Shown here piece by piece: positions 1-9,192 of a DNA stretch of 64,000 nt. Both the position numbers and the translations under genes were made by a program. The notes under the pieces are model-generated. The model searched no databases. It was not told where the DNA came from and saw nothing but the letters and a program-made list of their open reading frames with translations. Source of the DNA: Dermatophagoides farinae (Eukaryota; Arthropoda; Arachnida; Sarcoptiformes; Pyroglyphidae); assembly GCF_024713945.1 (NCBI RefSeq), contig NW_027461518.1:186001-250000 (forward strand), in the 5' to 3' direction. Each line of letters opens with the position of its first letter. Within the stretch, counting starts at the first letter, position 1.

Positions 1-621
1 TTCATGAAGGTCTAGACAACACTGTAAAGCTAAGTAACAAGCCGTCTTCGCCGAATCATATCTGTACGAGTAGTCAACTAATCTCGAATTAGGTTGAACC
101 GGCCAAATAACCATCAAAGCATCGCCTGCAAATTGTATTATATCACCTCCCCAATAATTCAAAATTAAAATAATTGAACTCATATATCTGTTTACCGCGT
201 TTCCAAGCAACTCGGCCCCGTTATCATGCAGACAAAATTTCTCACATAGACGCGTAAAACCGCTAGCGTCACATATTATTATGGCTGCGGGAAACTGAGA
301 TATGAGAGGACGAAATTTGAAATTGGAAATTAAAGTATATTCCTCGAGCATGCACTTCGGAATAAAACTCATATAAGACTTGATTAGTTTTGTGCAAGCA
401 GTTGTTACACTCTTCTCATCTAGTACATCTAAAACTTGGTTTTCGTCTTTGGTATTTACTTTGTTTGTGTAATGTTCTTCTAAAAAAGACTTTTCACATA
501 ATCCTAAATAGTACATCAAATTAGACTCTGAGGGTTCTATAATCATAAATCCAGCATTGTCTAAAACTTTGTTTTTGACGCAAAAATATTTGGTTACATC
601 GAAAATTTTGCTTTTTGTCAT
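1..621 (-). CDS. Class III adenylyl cyclase, soluble (ADCY10-like) type, N-terminal part only
   Basis: The open frame begins at ATG 619-621 on the minus strand and runs off the left window edge without a stop (207 codons seen). About 85 residues without a clear domain precede a class III nucleotide cyclase domain. It shows AAIIICDASGFTRLCEKF, where the Asp is the expected first metal ligand, and GGDIIQFAGDALMVIWP, which carries the second metal Asp. The GGDI.FAGDAL.. pattern is typical of the C1 domain of bicarbonate-regulated soluble adenylyl cyclases and of the Plasmodium AC-beta type; these make cAMP from ATP. The second cyclase domain and any NTPase/TPR region would lie outside the window. 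Cyclase identity is secure; the soluble subtype is inferred from motif wording. Confidence 0.85.
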   Translation of the reverse strand, partial: MTKSKIFDVTKYFCVKNKVLDNAGFMIIEPSESNLMYYLGLCEKSFLEEHYTNKVNTKDENQVLDVLDEKSVTTACTKLIKSYMSFIPKCMLEEYTLISNFKFRPLISQFPAAIIICDASGFTRLCEKFCLHDNGAELLGNAVNRYMSSIILILNYWGGDIIQFAGDALMVIWPVQPNSRLVDYSYRYDSAKTACYLALQCCLDLHE

Positions 622-920
622 ACCTTACTATAATATAGTGTTCACGTAATTTTGATATCAGCAAAATGGCGTTAATCAAACGTGTTTAATTCATTGAAAA
701 AAGTTGTTTAAGTGTTATTTCATAAAGTAATGCTTTTTCAAGTGTAAATTACATTAATATCGTTCCATTATTTCAAGTTTCAGAATGATTAGGTTTCTGA
801 AAAATGAAAATAAAAATTTGTATTATCAATAATTATTTATATTAGCTAGTGCTATATAAAATACGACACCATTTGAATAGATGTATTAATAGTATATTGG
901 CTTATAAATTCTAAAAAAAA

Positions 921-2111
921 TTATAATTCATCATCTTTTCGAGGAGTTGCTGGTTTAACTTCAACGTAATTTTTGAATCTAATATTTCCAGACTCCATTT
1001 CATTTATAAGGTTAACAACATTGTTAACGCTCAGTTCGTCTTCTAAAACAACATATTTGTTGGGACGAGCTCTGTATAATACAGGTTTGTTATCTTTGAG
1101 CAAATTGTTCCACTTAGAGTCACTTTCAATATTGACCCAGCTAAAGGTGTATTTGATCGTGGATTTGGTGTACCTCTTAATAAGTGTTTCATATATTTCT
1201 TCTATTTCAGAAGGAACTTCATTTCCCTTTATAGGCTGAATGATGCATACGTGTGACTTAGTTCTTTTACAAAGCTGATTTTCCGTGACATCGTTTAATT
1301 CCTTGAATAATTTTTTATTTTGTTGTGCAGATTGTTTAGATTTGTTTTTATCAACATTAGAAAAAAGGTCATTGCTGATATTTGACTCGGCGTAGGTGTT
1401 TAAAAACTTGTGCATATCGAAATACTTGAATGGGCCCTTATACATGTAAACCTGACTGGTGTTTAAATTGTTGTTTGATACTTTAATAATTAACTTGTTG
1501 AGAGAAGGCTTGCCAACCCTCATTCTAGATGCGACATCTTCTGAATTACAAATAGCGAAAAGTAGCTTGTCATCAAATGAGTGAGCGAGAGATTTCAGGA
1601 AAGGAGGAATTCTTAATTTTTTTGAAAACAAAAAAACTTTCGAGTATCTGTTGTCACTCTCTAAAAATTTTTTTGCGTCAGCGATTGACGATATTTTCTC
1701 GACTTTCGCTTCCGCTATTTGATTTTTTAGTTCGCCGGCCAGATCATGCACGTTATCTGTTTCTACCTCGAATTTTGGCATCGGAAGTCGTGGGTACATA
1801 TACACAGCGTAGTTCTTAGTTCCTAAGGGTTGTCCTAATTCTTTTTTACATATAGTTTGATACTTAGAACAATCCAAAGTCGCTATGGTTGCCAAACCGT
1901 TTAGCTTTTCAAACAAAGGATTTATGACATTTTTAATATATTCTGTAGCTTTTTTTGAGCTGTCATGAAAAACGACTAAGCCTCCATATTTTACTAATTC
2001 AGATCTGAAAGCGACTTCAAAGTTGTCATTGTTTAACAAAACAGGATAAGTTAGCAACTGAAGACAACGTACAGAAAATGTCAAAAAAGGTAAAAGATAA
2101 CTTAATTTCAT
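921..2111 (-). CDS. PDI-like ER-lumen protein without CXXC active sites
   Basis: 396 residues from ATG 2109-2111; a longer reading would need a TTG start, so the ATG is preferred because it puts a hydrophobic signal peptide (MKLSYLLPFLTFSVRC) at the N-terminus. The C-terminus is RKDDEL, an HDEL/KDEL-type retrieval signal, so the product should be resident in the ER lumen. At least two thioredoxin-like folds can be traced: one near residues 20-130 (GGLVVFHDSS.K.. followed by LATIATLDCSKYQTICKKE) and one near 270-375. In protein disulfide isomerases the strand is followed by WCGHC; here the place reads HDSSKKA, so no redox pair is present. A chaperone or scaffold role is more likely than oxidation. 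Fold assignment is by eye. Confidence 0.65.
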   Translation of the reverse strand: MKLSYLLPFLTFSVRCLQLLTYPVLLNNDNFEVAFRSELVKYGGLVVFHDSSKKATEYIKNVINPLFEKLNGLATIATLDCSKYQTICKKELGQPLGTKNYAVYMYPRLPMPKFEVETDNVHDLAGELKNQIAEAKVEKISSIADAKKFLESDNRYSKVFLFSKKLRIPPFLKSLAHSFDDKLLFAICNSEDVASRMRVGKPSLNKLIIKVSNNNLNTSQVYMYKGPFKYFDMHKFLNTYAESNISNDLFSNVDKNKSKQSAQQNKKLFKELNDVTENQLCKRTKSHVCIIQPIKGNEVPSEIEEIYETLIKRYTKSTIKYTFSWVNIESDSKWNNLLKDNKPVLYRARPNKYVVLEDELSVNNVVNLINEMESGNIRFKNYVEVKPATPRKDDEL

Positions 2112-2309
2112 TATAACGTTCAACTAAATGCACGCGGGCTTTTAAATTAGTAGAGTTGTAATTAGATTAAAATGTTATTTTTATTTGAAAATAATATAAT
2201 ATAATTTTCAAATATTTAGAATCCATTTATTCTCTTCGAGGTATAATATGTCAAGCCTCAAAAATAGAATGTGGTATAATAATATTTTTCAGTTAGCTAA
2301 TTAGATAGA

Positions 2310-5102
2310 ATGCCTAAAGACTGTGTGACAAATAAAAATTTGAAAAAGAGTACACAAAACTCTATATTTTTAGAAACAACGCTACAATCATGGATAAATA
2401 ACATTAATGACAAGCAACTAATTTCCGTTTTGGATTACTTCAACGACATTGACTACAACCAAATGAAATGGTGGCAGGTATCGTCTAAAATTTTAAACTC
2501 ATATAAGAAGGAGGACGATTGTAAGGAACACGTTACTGTTCGAATCAGTCACGACGATTATGAAAATACAATGCAAAATTTTTTGGAAGCATTATTTACA
2601 AAGCGAAAATCTATTCCTCATTCAAAACTTGACTTATCTGACAAGGATTATTTATGGGCTTTGAAAATGTCGAAAGAAGGAGTTTTGAAAGACAGACTAA
2701 ACGGTTCTTTAAGTTTGATATACATCTCACCCATTGTAGAGATTGCTGCACTTGATGCGATATCTCATTCGATCTCAGCTACTAATAGAACAGAGTTTGA
2801 AAATGCTTTACAAACCGTTGAAACTATTTGGTCAGGTAGAAAAATTCTGACAAATGAACGAAGTTTATTTGATATTTCTCAGCGTGAAACAATAAATGCG
2901 CTCATTTCAAAAGATAATGTCGGTTTTATACAATCTGTTATTACAAAGAAAAGAAATGAATACTGGATTTCACTTCCAAATGCAAGTTGTACCCAATATG
3001 AACTATTTCTCAAGTGTTTATTACTACTTTGTTCTGAATATCGATTGGAAAAATTCGTCAAACTCGTTCTGAAGGTATTAAACGATAAAATGCATGATTC
3101 CGTAGATTTTGTCAGACGCAGAGCCATCGAACTTATAAGTACTATGCTCATGTTCGATAGTAAGCAGTTAGACCTAATAAAGTTAGCTGTCTTTGCGTTG
3201 AGAGACAAAAAACCGAAATTAGCGGGTCTAGCTATTTCTAACTTAGTGATTTTTATGAAGAAGTTCCCAGAAATGAAACCTGTTGTTGCAAAATGCGTTG
3301 AAGAAGCTATTTGGGCAATTACCATTAATATTAGTTCAGTGACAACTATTTACCAACTTGGATCCGATACGTCGTCACTAAAACGACTTGTTAAAACGGT
3401 CAAAAATCAGAACTTGTCGCTTAAATCACTAGACAAAAAATCTAAAAAAGAAATTGAAGAAGAAAAATCAGCAGATTCTGCTGCCCATCGCAAGTTAAAG
3501 GCGTTATTACTCATGTTGTCTTCTATTTTTTACTCAGCAACCGATCCTAAAGAGTTTTTCCACGAACAACTGGAAAGGTACTTTAGAATACTTGTTGTTA
3601 TGAGCGAACAACCCATAATAAGTGATGCATGTAAAACTTTGCGTAAACAGTTGTCTAAAAACAAGTCTGTTATCAAACTACTCAAGTCAGGTAAGAGTGA
3701 GGAAAAAATTTCGCTTGAACCCGAAAGTACTAAAAAAATTCAATACATAAAGGGAATTGCCTATTCCAGTGGGGGCTGGAGCTTTTTAAAAATACTTTTT
3801 TTGTGTATGAGGATCTTGCTGAAGTATTTGGAACCTACAGCCATAATTAAAGTTTCTTATCACACGAAAAAATTATTTAACAGGTTACCTTTTAAAATTG
3901 ATGAAAACGAACCCTTTATCAATATTGTAGTTAAATTATTAGTTTACTTAACCAACAGTCAAAAGTCGGCTCTGACAAAAGCTCATGGATGGGGTCTACT
4001 CTGCGCATTTGAGATAAAGTTTAACCAGCAGTTCCGTAAAGATTTGCTGTCAAAACTTTTGGTTAGTTTAACAGATTGCAGCATACTTTCAGCTGGTGCA
4101 GGTATGGTTTGGTGTAAGTTGGTTATTTCGCTAATCAACGAAAAATCTATTAAAACTAATGATAAAGCTTGTATCTTGTCCAGGTTTCTAACGACTTTGT
4201 CTTTTAGCGACAAAAAGTTAATTATATCGCCGTTTTTGTATTATTTCGTCTTGTTTTTAATGAGAGACGAATCAATGATTTTCGAATGGGTTAAGTACAG
4301 CTTAGCAGTTTCCGACTCTAGTTCATCAATCATTGTCTCAGACTTCTTATCGGTTGCTGAAGATGGCTCGAAAATATTTGACATACCTTTATTTTCTTTC
4401 TTTGTGTTTAAGAATTTTGCATTTACTATTGTAAGCGACATGGTTGACGCAGTTCATTACTTTGTTCTCGAAATATCTGGTGAGTTAGATAACAACAGCG
4501 ATGAAGAAGCACCGGAAAACGTTATAATGAGAGATGAAAAATCCGCTAAATCATATGAAGCACAGGAAGAACAATATTTTAACTTACTTGGTTGGTCCTA
4601 TCCTTATTTAGTGATTAAGCAAACTGAGAGTTCTTTGTATTCTAAGCATCTAAGCAATATGCTAGAAAACCTCGTTTCTGCTCCAACACTTAACAAGTTA
4701 ATAAATGGCTGTTGTTTATTCAAAGCTTTATCTGGAATGACACCTCCAAAGGAAGTTAAAAAGAGTTTATTAACCGACGACGATATAATAATTTGGACAT
4801 ATTCAGTGCGTTCGAAAGAATTCTGGGACGCAATTGAAAGAACAGATTTCAATTTTCCATTTAAAAAGATGTTGGAGCCTGTATTGAAATTAAACTCAAA
4901 AGAAGCAAAGCATGAAATAGAGTTTGAAACTGAAGTAGATCAATTTGCGGCTAAGTTTATGGGTTTTAACGACTCATCTGGCAGCGAATTTGAAGAAGAA
5001 TCTAATTCAGAATTCGCAAATGATGAGCCCATGTTCCTCGATTCCGACATGGATGATGTAAGCGAAAGTGATATTGAAGATGAAACTTTTGAATTTGATT
5101 AA
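2310..5102 (+). CDS. NOC1: NOC1/MAK21/CEBPZ family 60S ribosome-assembly factor
   Basis: 930 residues in one exon. The N-terminal third contains LSDKDYLWALKMSKEGVLKDR and the following helices that resemble the Noc1/CEBPZ N-terminal block. It is followed by a HEAT-like stretch (VRRRAIELISTMLMF, DKKPKLAGLAISNLVIFMKKFP) and HRKLKALLLMLSSIFY, which corresponds to the KLKALL-TGVNRAFPYA motif of the family, although the NRAFP part has decayed. The last 60 residues are strongly acidic (DSSGSEFEEES...SDIEDETFEFD), as in many nucleolar factors. Noc1 with Noc2 escorts early pre-60S particles in the nucleolus. The gene is transcribed away from the PDI-like gene across a gap of about 200 bases. The family call rests on motif order and not on a search, and the central CBF domain is divergent. 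Confidence 0.65.
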   Translation: MPKDCVTNKNLKKSTQNSIFLETTLQSWINNINDKQLISVLDYFNDIDYNQMKWWQVSSKILNSYKKEDDCKEHVTVRISHDDYENTMQNFLEALFTKRKSIPHSKLDLSDKDYLWALKMSKEGVLKDRLNGSLSLIYISPIVEIAALDAISHSISATNRTEFENALQTVETIWSGRKILTNERSLFDISQRETINALISKDNVGFIQSVITKKRNEYWISLPNASCTQYELFLKCLLLLCSEYRLEKFVKLVLKVLNDKMHDSVDFVRRRAIELISTMLMFDSKQLDLIKLAVFALRDKKPKLAGLAISNLVIFMKKFPEMKPVVAKCVEEAIWAITINISSVTTIYQLGSDTSSLKRLVKTVKNQNLSLKSLDKKSKKEIEEEKSADSAAHRKLKALLLMLSSIFYSATDPKEFFHEQLERYFRILVVMSEQPIISDACKTLRKQLSKNKSVIKLLKSGKSEEKISLEPESTKKIQYIKGIAYSSGGWSFLKILFLCMRILLKYLEPTAIIKVSYHTKKLFNRLPFKIDENEPFINIVVKLLVYLTNSQKSALTKAHGWGLLCAFEIKFNQQFRKDLLSKLLVSLTDCSILSAGAGMVWCKLVISLINEKSIKTNDKACILSRFLTTLSFSDKKLIISPFLYYFVLFLMRDESMIFEWVKYSLAVSDSSSSIIVSDFLSVAEDGSKIFDIPLFSFFVFKNFAFTIVSDMVDAVHYFVLEISGELDNNSDEEAPENVIMRDEKSAKSYEAQEEQYFNLLGWSYPYLVIKQTESSLYSKHLSNMLENLVSAPTLNKLINGCCLFKALSGMTPPKEVKKSLLTDDDIIIWTYSVRSKEFWDAIERTDFNFPFKKMLEPVLKLNSKEAKHEIEFETEVDQFAAKFMGFNDSSGSEFEEESNSEFANDEPMFLDSDMDDVSESDIEDETFEFD

Positions 5103-5155
5103 AACTATTTATATATCTGTATATTTATTGTTGTCATATTTAATAGAATTACCAT

Positions 5156-5180
5156 AAAAAACCTCAACATGAGGTATTTT
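5156..5180. terminator. Small inverted repeat in convergent gap
   Basis: ACCTC and GAGGT (5161-5175) form a 5-bp stem around the loop AACAT. Beyond one A·A mismatch, AAAA and TTTT extend the stem, so the hairpin is nearly symmetric and has a T run on each strand. It lies in the 80-base gap between the stops of two convergent genes. Whether it acts in 3'-end formation is inference. Confidence 0.3.
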
Positions 5181-5182
5181 AA

Positions 5183-5626
5183 TTAATTTATTTTAGATTC
5201 TAGCGATTCAATGTAACAACAAGCTTGGGTAACTGGGTCGATGTCACTCCACGGTTGCGACAAATCGACATGTTCGAAAATGTGTCCAGACGAGGAAACA
5301 ACTGAAAACCCCGGCGCAAGAAGAATTTCCAAAATATCAACTTTTCTGCTTTCAAAAGTTGCAATAACTTTGCTTTCTTCGTCTATGTTTTCGTATAACA
5401 TTTTACTGCTTTGCGGTATGATTTTCATGTTGCCGAATTTCAAGACGAGATGCGCTTTGCCAGGACTGTTAGGAACGTCAAAAGTTTTTAAATAGTTTAA
5501 TGTTACTAAATCTCTAACTTCACCGTTGGCGTTTATTTTGAGATGAAATTCGTACGTTTCTGGTACGATGACATGAGAGACATTTTCATTGATTCCAAGA
5601 TTAGTTACCCAGTTGTACTTAGGCAT
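5183..5626 (-). CDS. CZIB: CZIB/DUF866 (UPF0587) protein lacking its zinc-binding cysteines
   Basis: 147 residues from ATG 5624-5626. The length and the layout match the CXXC-motif zinc-binding protein family (human C1orf123/CZIB, about 160 residues). VPETYEFHLKINANGEVRD occupies the place of the family's YLKMKCGNCGE segment. SKVIATFESRKVDILEILLAPGFSV matches the segment FxTIVEFECRGLEPVDFxPxxGF. DLSQPWSDIDPVTQACCYIESLE matches the C-terminal W-x-DYDE-x-A motif. Both CXXC pairs that bind zinc in the family are absent: NANG replaces CGNC, and the second site reads LKFGNMK. The only cysteines are the pair near the C-terminus. The molecular role of the family is poorly defined. It converges with NOC1 and leaves 80 bases between the stops. 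Confidence 0.65.
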   Translation of the reverse strand: MPKYNWVTNLGINENVSHVIVPETYEFHLKINANGEVRDLVTLNYLKTFDVPNSPGKAHLVLKFGNMKIIPQSSKMLYENIDEESKVIATFESRKVDILEILLAPGFSVVSSSGHIFEHVDLSQPWSDIDPVTQACCYIESLESKIN

Positions 5627-5723
5627 TGGGCTTGAGAAATGTTAAAGGAATAAATTATAACCAATAAATATTATAAATAAAAGATTAGCGTAAATACACA
5701 TAAACGTTTTATAAATACAATAA

Positions 5724-6503
5724 CTAGTAGCTTTTAACTCGCTCTGCTTGCTTGTCTAAAATAGTTTTTCTTACACCGTTGTCTTTGTAAAGAGAAATCT
5801 TGCAACCTTCTTCGTTTCCAATGATGTATATGTTAGAGTCGATGGTGGTAATCAAGTCATTTTGGCTGTCACGAACGGTAACGTAATTTTCCTTACCAGG
5901 GACAACTTTTATGGATTCAATGACACCAATTCGACCAATGTTTCTACCGCCGGTGACGCAGCATGGGGCTCCAACTTCAAATTTATATATCTCGTCGACC
6001 TTGCCGGTGATAATGTCTAACTTGACAGAGTCACCAATTTTGATTTCTGGGTTAGCGTATCTAACGGTGCGACCGTCAGATAAATAAGCGTAAGGAATGT
6101 GTTTGGAACCGATCTTGACTTTACGTACCTTGCAGATTTTGTATTGGCTTTCTTCGGCTGAAATACGGTTGGCTACAAAGCGGCCGTGGGCATCGTAAAG
6201 AATTCTGTAAACCTCGTTAGTTTTTTCAATTGTAACAACATCCTGAAATCCGACTGGGAAAGTTCTGTCAGTTCTGACTTTGCCGTCGATTTTGATTAAT
6301 CTTTGCATGAGAATCAGTTTTACTTCATTGTAATTCAAAGCGTACTTGAATTGGTTGCGTAACAAAACGGCTAGAGGGATGGATTCAGTAGCTTTATGAG
6401 GACCTGAGCTGGTTTTGGGAGCATAGATTCCTCCTAGTTTGTCTAGACACCAATTTCTGGGAGCGTTAATACGTTTGAGATGCTTTTTCGGACCTGCAGC
6501 CAT
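5724..6503 (-). CDS. RPS4: 40S ribosomal protein S4 (eS4)
   Basis: 259 residues, the usual length for eukaryotic eS4. It begins MAAGPKKHLKRINAP.NW.LDKLGG.YAPK.S.GPHK, the near-invariant start of the family. It then shows the S4 RNA-binding segment (QFKYALNYNEVKLILMQRLIKIDGKVRTD), the KOW-containing centre and the C-terminal block with GRIGVIESIKVVPGKENYVTVRDSQNDLITTIDSNIYIIG. It is a structural component of the small ribosomal subunit that contacts 18S rRNA. Codon use is visibly more GC-rich than in its neighbours, as expected for a highly expressed gene. The ATG at 6501-6503 is the only sensible start. Confidence 0.98.
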   Translation of the reverse strand: MAAGPKKHLKRINAPRNWCLDKLGGIYAPKTSSGPHKATESIPLAVLLRNQFKYALNYNEVKLILMQRLIKIDGKVRTDRTFPVGFQDVVTIEKTNEVYRILYDAHGRFVANRISAEESQYKICKVRKVKIGSKHIPYAYLSDGRTVRYANPEIKIGDSVKLDIITGKVDEIYKFEVGAPCCVTGGRNIGRIGVIESIKVVPGKENYVTVRDSQNDLITTIDSNIYIIGNEEGCKISLYKDNGVRKTILDKQAERVKSY

Positions 6504-6715
6504 GATTTTTTTTGTTGATACAACTTAATTCGAAAAAATATTTCTAAAAATTGTTTTGTCGTTTTATTAGTCCATTACAAAAAATTCTCACATATTTATA
6601 CGCCATTCTGTTTACTTTATAAGGTTATTGCGATTAATAATTTATTCGTGGTCTATATGTTCAAACCAAGTTATGCATGAAAAATTTTATAAATAACTCA
6701 TTAATTGCCGATTCT

Positions 6716-6973
6716 CTATGACGCAGCAGAAGAACTGCTTAAAGAGCTTCTCGATGAATAAGATAATTTACGGCTCCTTCTGCGTTTAGTATAATTATTG
6801 TTGGACTTAGCTAAAAGATAAGTAGCCAGGGACAAAATGGTGGCACCTCCTGCAACATATGCAAAAGTTTCCATAATACTTCCCTTTCCTAATGCATCAT
6901 TTATTTGATTTGTAGTCATTTCATATGTTTTGTTTATACATGTTGTATATGGTTCGATATTATTAGATTCCAT
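6716..6973 (-). CDS. Small single-pass membrane protein, unknown
   Basis: 85 residues if the first ATG (6971-6973) is used; the frame is open for 15 more codons upstream but only from a TTG. Near residues 38-60 there is one hydrophobic helix (FAYVAGGATILSLATYLLA). It is followed by a basic cluster (KRRRSRK) and a serine-rich tail (SYSSRSSLSSSSAAS). The positive patch directly after the helix predicts a cytosolic C-terminus. I recognise no family. Support is limited to open frame, composition and a coherent topology. It is divergent from the p24 gene, with about 380 bases between the starts. Confidence 0.5.
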   Translation of the reverse strand: MESNNIEPYTTCINKTYEMTTNQINDALGKGSIMETFAYVAGGATILSLATYLLAKSNNNYTKRRRSRKLSYSSRSSLSSSSAAS

Positions 6974-7353
6974 GCTTTCTAATACTTGAAAATTTTTTTG
7001 AATCAAGTAAAAATTCAAAAATTTTAAGAACTCATAAATTATTTGTGTTAAAACTTATTATTACTACTGCATAAAATCATTTATTTAATATTTGAATAGC
7101 ATTTAGCATTTCATTCTCTTCGCCCACATGTAGCTAAAAATGAATTTTTTCATGAATTATATTTAATTTTGTCTTCAAGGTTTTTGTATTAATTGATAAA
7201 TATTTTTTCAACCTTTTTAAAAAAATATTGCGATCATTATTTTATCGATCACCGTTACCATTGATAACTTAGCAATATTTTGATAATTTGTTTAGTAACA
7301 AAGCTAAATTAAAGTACACATAACTTGTATTATTAGAAACACGTCTAGATATT
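6974..7353. promoter_or_regulatory. Divergent intergenic region
   Basis: About 380 bases of AT-rich sequence lie between the start of the small membrane protein (minus) and the start of the p24 gene (plus). I see no second coding frame and no RNA gene. Around 7240-7275 there are GATCA and CGATCA repeats. It presumably carries both promoters. Confidence 0.4.
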
Positions 7354-9075
7354 ATGTTTCGACGGGGTATTTTAGGAATACTTACATTTCAGTCGTTGAG
7401 TATCTATTTATCGTATTCAGCTGTATCTTCTGAAACGGCTAAAACGGTTCCTCACGTTCCTATTGTTGTAGCGGGAAACAACTCAGTAACTCCTGAGCGC
7501 AATGATATTGGAAAACAAAGCAAATCTCAGTACATTCATGAGCAGCACAACGTTCACTATGCAGGTCAAAACGGTAACTATGTAGATAACTCTTTTGTTG
7601 AGGAACTATTTAAACCTGAAACTGTTAAAGAAAATAACAATGTAAATAATACTACGTCGTCACAGCCTGTACATCAGGCGATGAATCCTCCATCAAATCG
7701 CTCAGTTACGCAAGCAGTAAATCATCCAGCAAACCAACCTGTTCAGCATCCCGTTTACCAACAAGTACCGGTCCATCCGACAGCTCATCAAACGGCAAAT
7801 CAAACAGTTTATCAATCTGCGTATCAGCAAGTGCCAGTGCAACCGCCAATTCATCAAGCAGTAAATTCTCAAACTGTTAATGGGGTAAATAATCACACGC
7901 GAAATTACCAGCCCAGTGCGTATCAGCATGCATATGGTAATAATGCCGCGTATCCAGACGCAAATCAAAACTATTACTATCCACAAAACCACGAAAGTTA
8001 CTCAGCTGTGGCATATGGACAGCCTGCGTCTCATAATTCGTATCAGCCCGCGTATAATCATTCGCATCAGCAATACACAAAACCTATCGAAAAGGTAAAC
8101 AACATCAAAGTAATACCTGAAACTATCAAGCCAAATAATGTAAATCCAACCGTTTATGAAAAAATTAATGATCCTGTCAATAAAGGTACTAGAGAAAACT
8201 TTGATAATTATAAAGTTGCTAGTTTATTCGAAAACTACAACGATGAATTCCAGTATGATCAAAAACTAGGAAACGTAGATAAAATTAGAACCATATCACA
8301 GCACAACGAACCCGCTTTTGAAGATTTTGAGCTATATAATCACGATAATAAATTTATCAAAGACAAAGAGCCAATTGCGGAATCGCAATTCGATGACAAA
8401 AAACACACTAAAGCCACTGAAAAAGTTTTAGATAACTCGTTCAATGACAGATGGGAGAAGCTCATGGAAAACTTCGTTCCGCAAATGGTTGTAACTTTCA
8501 AGATGTCTGGAATCGAGCAAGAAGTTTTTTACCAATACGTGCACGAAAAAGGATTATTAATTCGTGGAGGGCGTTTTGAAAACAAATACGGCAACTTAGA
8601 CTACGTTACGCTTACTATTTTATCTCCCAGTTCTAAAGTCATATATCAATCTACAGAACGGGATTCTATATTTTCTTTTGTTGCGGATGAAATAGGAGAG
8701 TACAGTATTATACTTAACGCTGACTTCTACAGTTCTAGCAGATACATTACGTTCTTGCTCGGCGTCGGATCAGATACGCAGCTGTCCAGCACAGAATTGT
8801 CCAGCTTTTCAAAAACTATTCTTAATTTAAAACAAAAAATCTCTAACATCGAAACCCAGTCGTCAATTTACTGGAATCGAAAGCGAAACCAAATAGAGTC
8901 TGTTAAAGAAATAACTAAAAAAACAAAGGTATTATTTATGATAGAGTTCGTTGCAATTATCACAATCGCAGCGCTGCAGTACTATTTCGTTGGCATGATG
9001 TTTAACACCAAATCATCGTCCAATGTATTGTTTTCCGCGGTTGCTTTTGCCAAATCTTTGTTTAATAAAAATTAA
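7354..9075 (+). CDS. p24/emp24 GOLD-domain cargo receptor with a large N-terminal extension
   Basis: 573 residues; ordinary p24 proteins have 200-230. A signal peptide (about 1-26) is followed by some 330 residues rich in Q, N, H, P, V and Y. They contain degenerate repeats such as HQAVN, QPVYQQVPVHP and AYQQVPVQPP (about residues 105-180), then a charged linker. The p24 core starts near residue 366: a GOLD domain (MVVTFKMSGIEQEVFYQYV... GEYSIILNADFY), a short coiled coil (about 470-520), one transmembrane helix (VLFMIEFVAIITIAALQYYF) and a tail of about 28 residues ending KSLFNKN. p24 proteins package cargo in COPII/COPI vesicles at the ER-Golgi boundary. Both cysteines of the conserved GOLD disulfide are missing (EVFY where ECFY is usual), and the typical FF..KK tail is not evident. 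Confidence 0.8.
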   Translation: MFRRGILGILTFQSLSIYLSYSAVSSETAKTVPHVPIVVAGNNSVTPERNDIGKQSKSQYIHEQHNVHYAGQNGNYVDNSFVEELFKPETVKENNNVNNTTSSQPVHQAMNPPSNRSVTQAVNHPANQPVQHPVYQQVPVHPTAHQTANQTVYQSAYQQVPVQPPIHQAVNSQTVNGVNNHTRNYQPSAYQHAYGNNAAYPDANQNYYYPQNHESYSAVAYGQPASHNSYQPAYNHSHQQYTKPIEKVNNIKVIPETIKPNNVNPTVYEKINDPVNKGTRENFDNYKVASLFENYNDEFQYDQKLGNVDKIRTISQHNEPAFEDFELYNHDNKFIKDKEPIAESQFDDKKHTKATEKVLDNSFNDRWEKLMENFVPQMVVTFKMSGIEQEVFYQYVHEKGLLIRGGRFENKYGNLDYVTLTILSPSSKVIYQSTERDSIFSFVADEIGEYSIILNADFYSSSRYITFLLGVGSDTQLSSTELSSFSKTILNLKQKISNIETQSSIYWNRKRNQIESVKEITKKTKVLFMIEFVAIITIAALQYYFVGMMFNTKSSSNVLFSAVAFAKSLFNKN

Positions 9076-9192
9076 TATAAGTTTTTTTTCGAATAAATTT
9101 GTCTCATAAGCAAAGACATTAAAACTATATGTGACGTTCTTCGGTTTAGATTTACTAACATTGTACTGGGTTAATTAACGAATAGATTGGAC

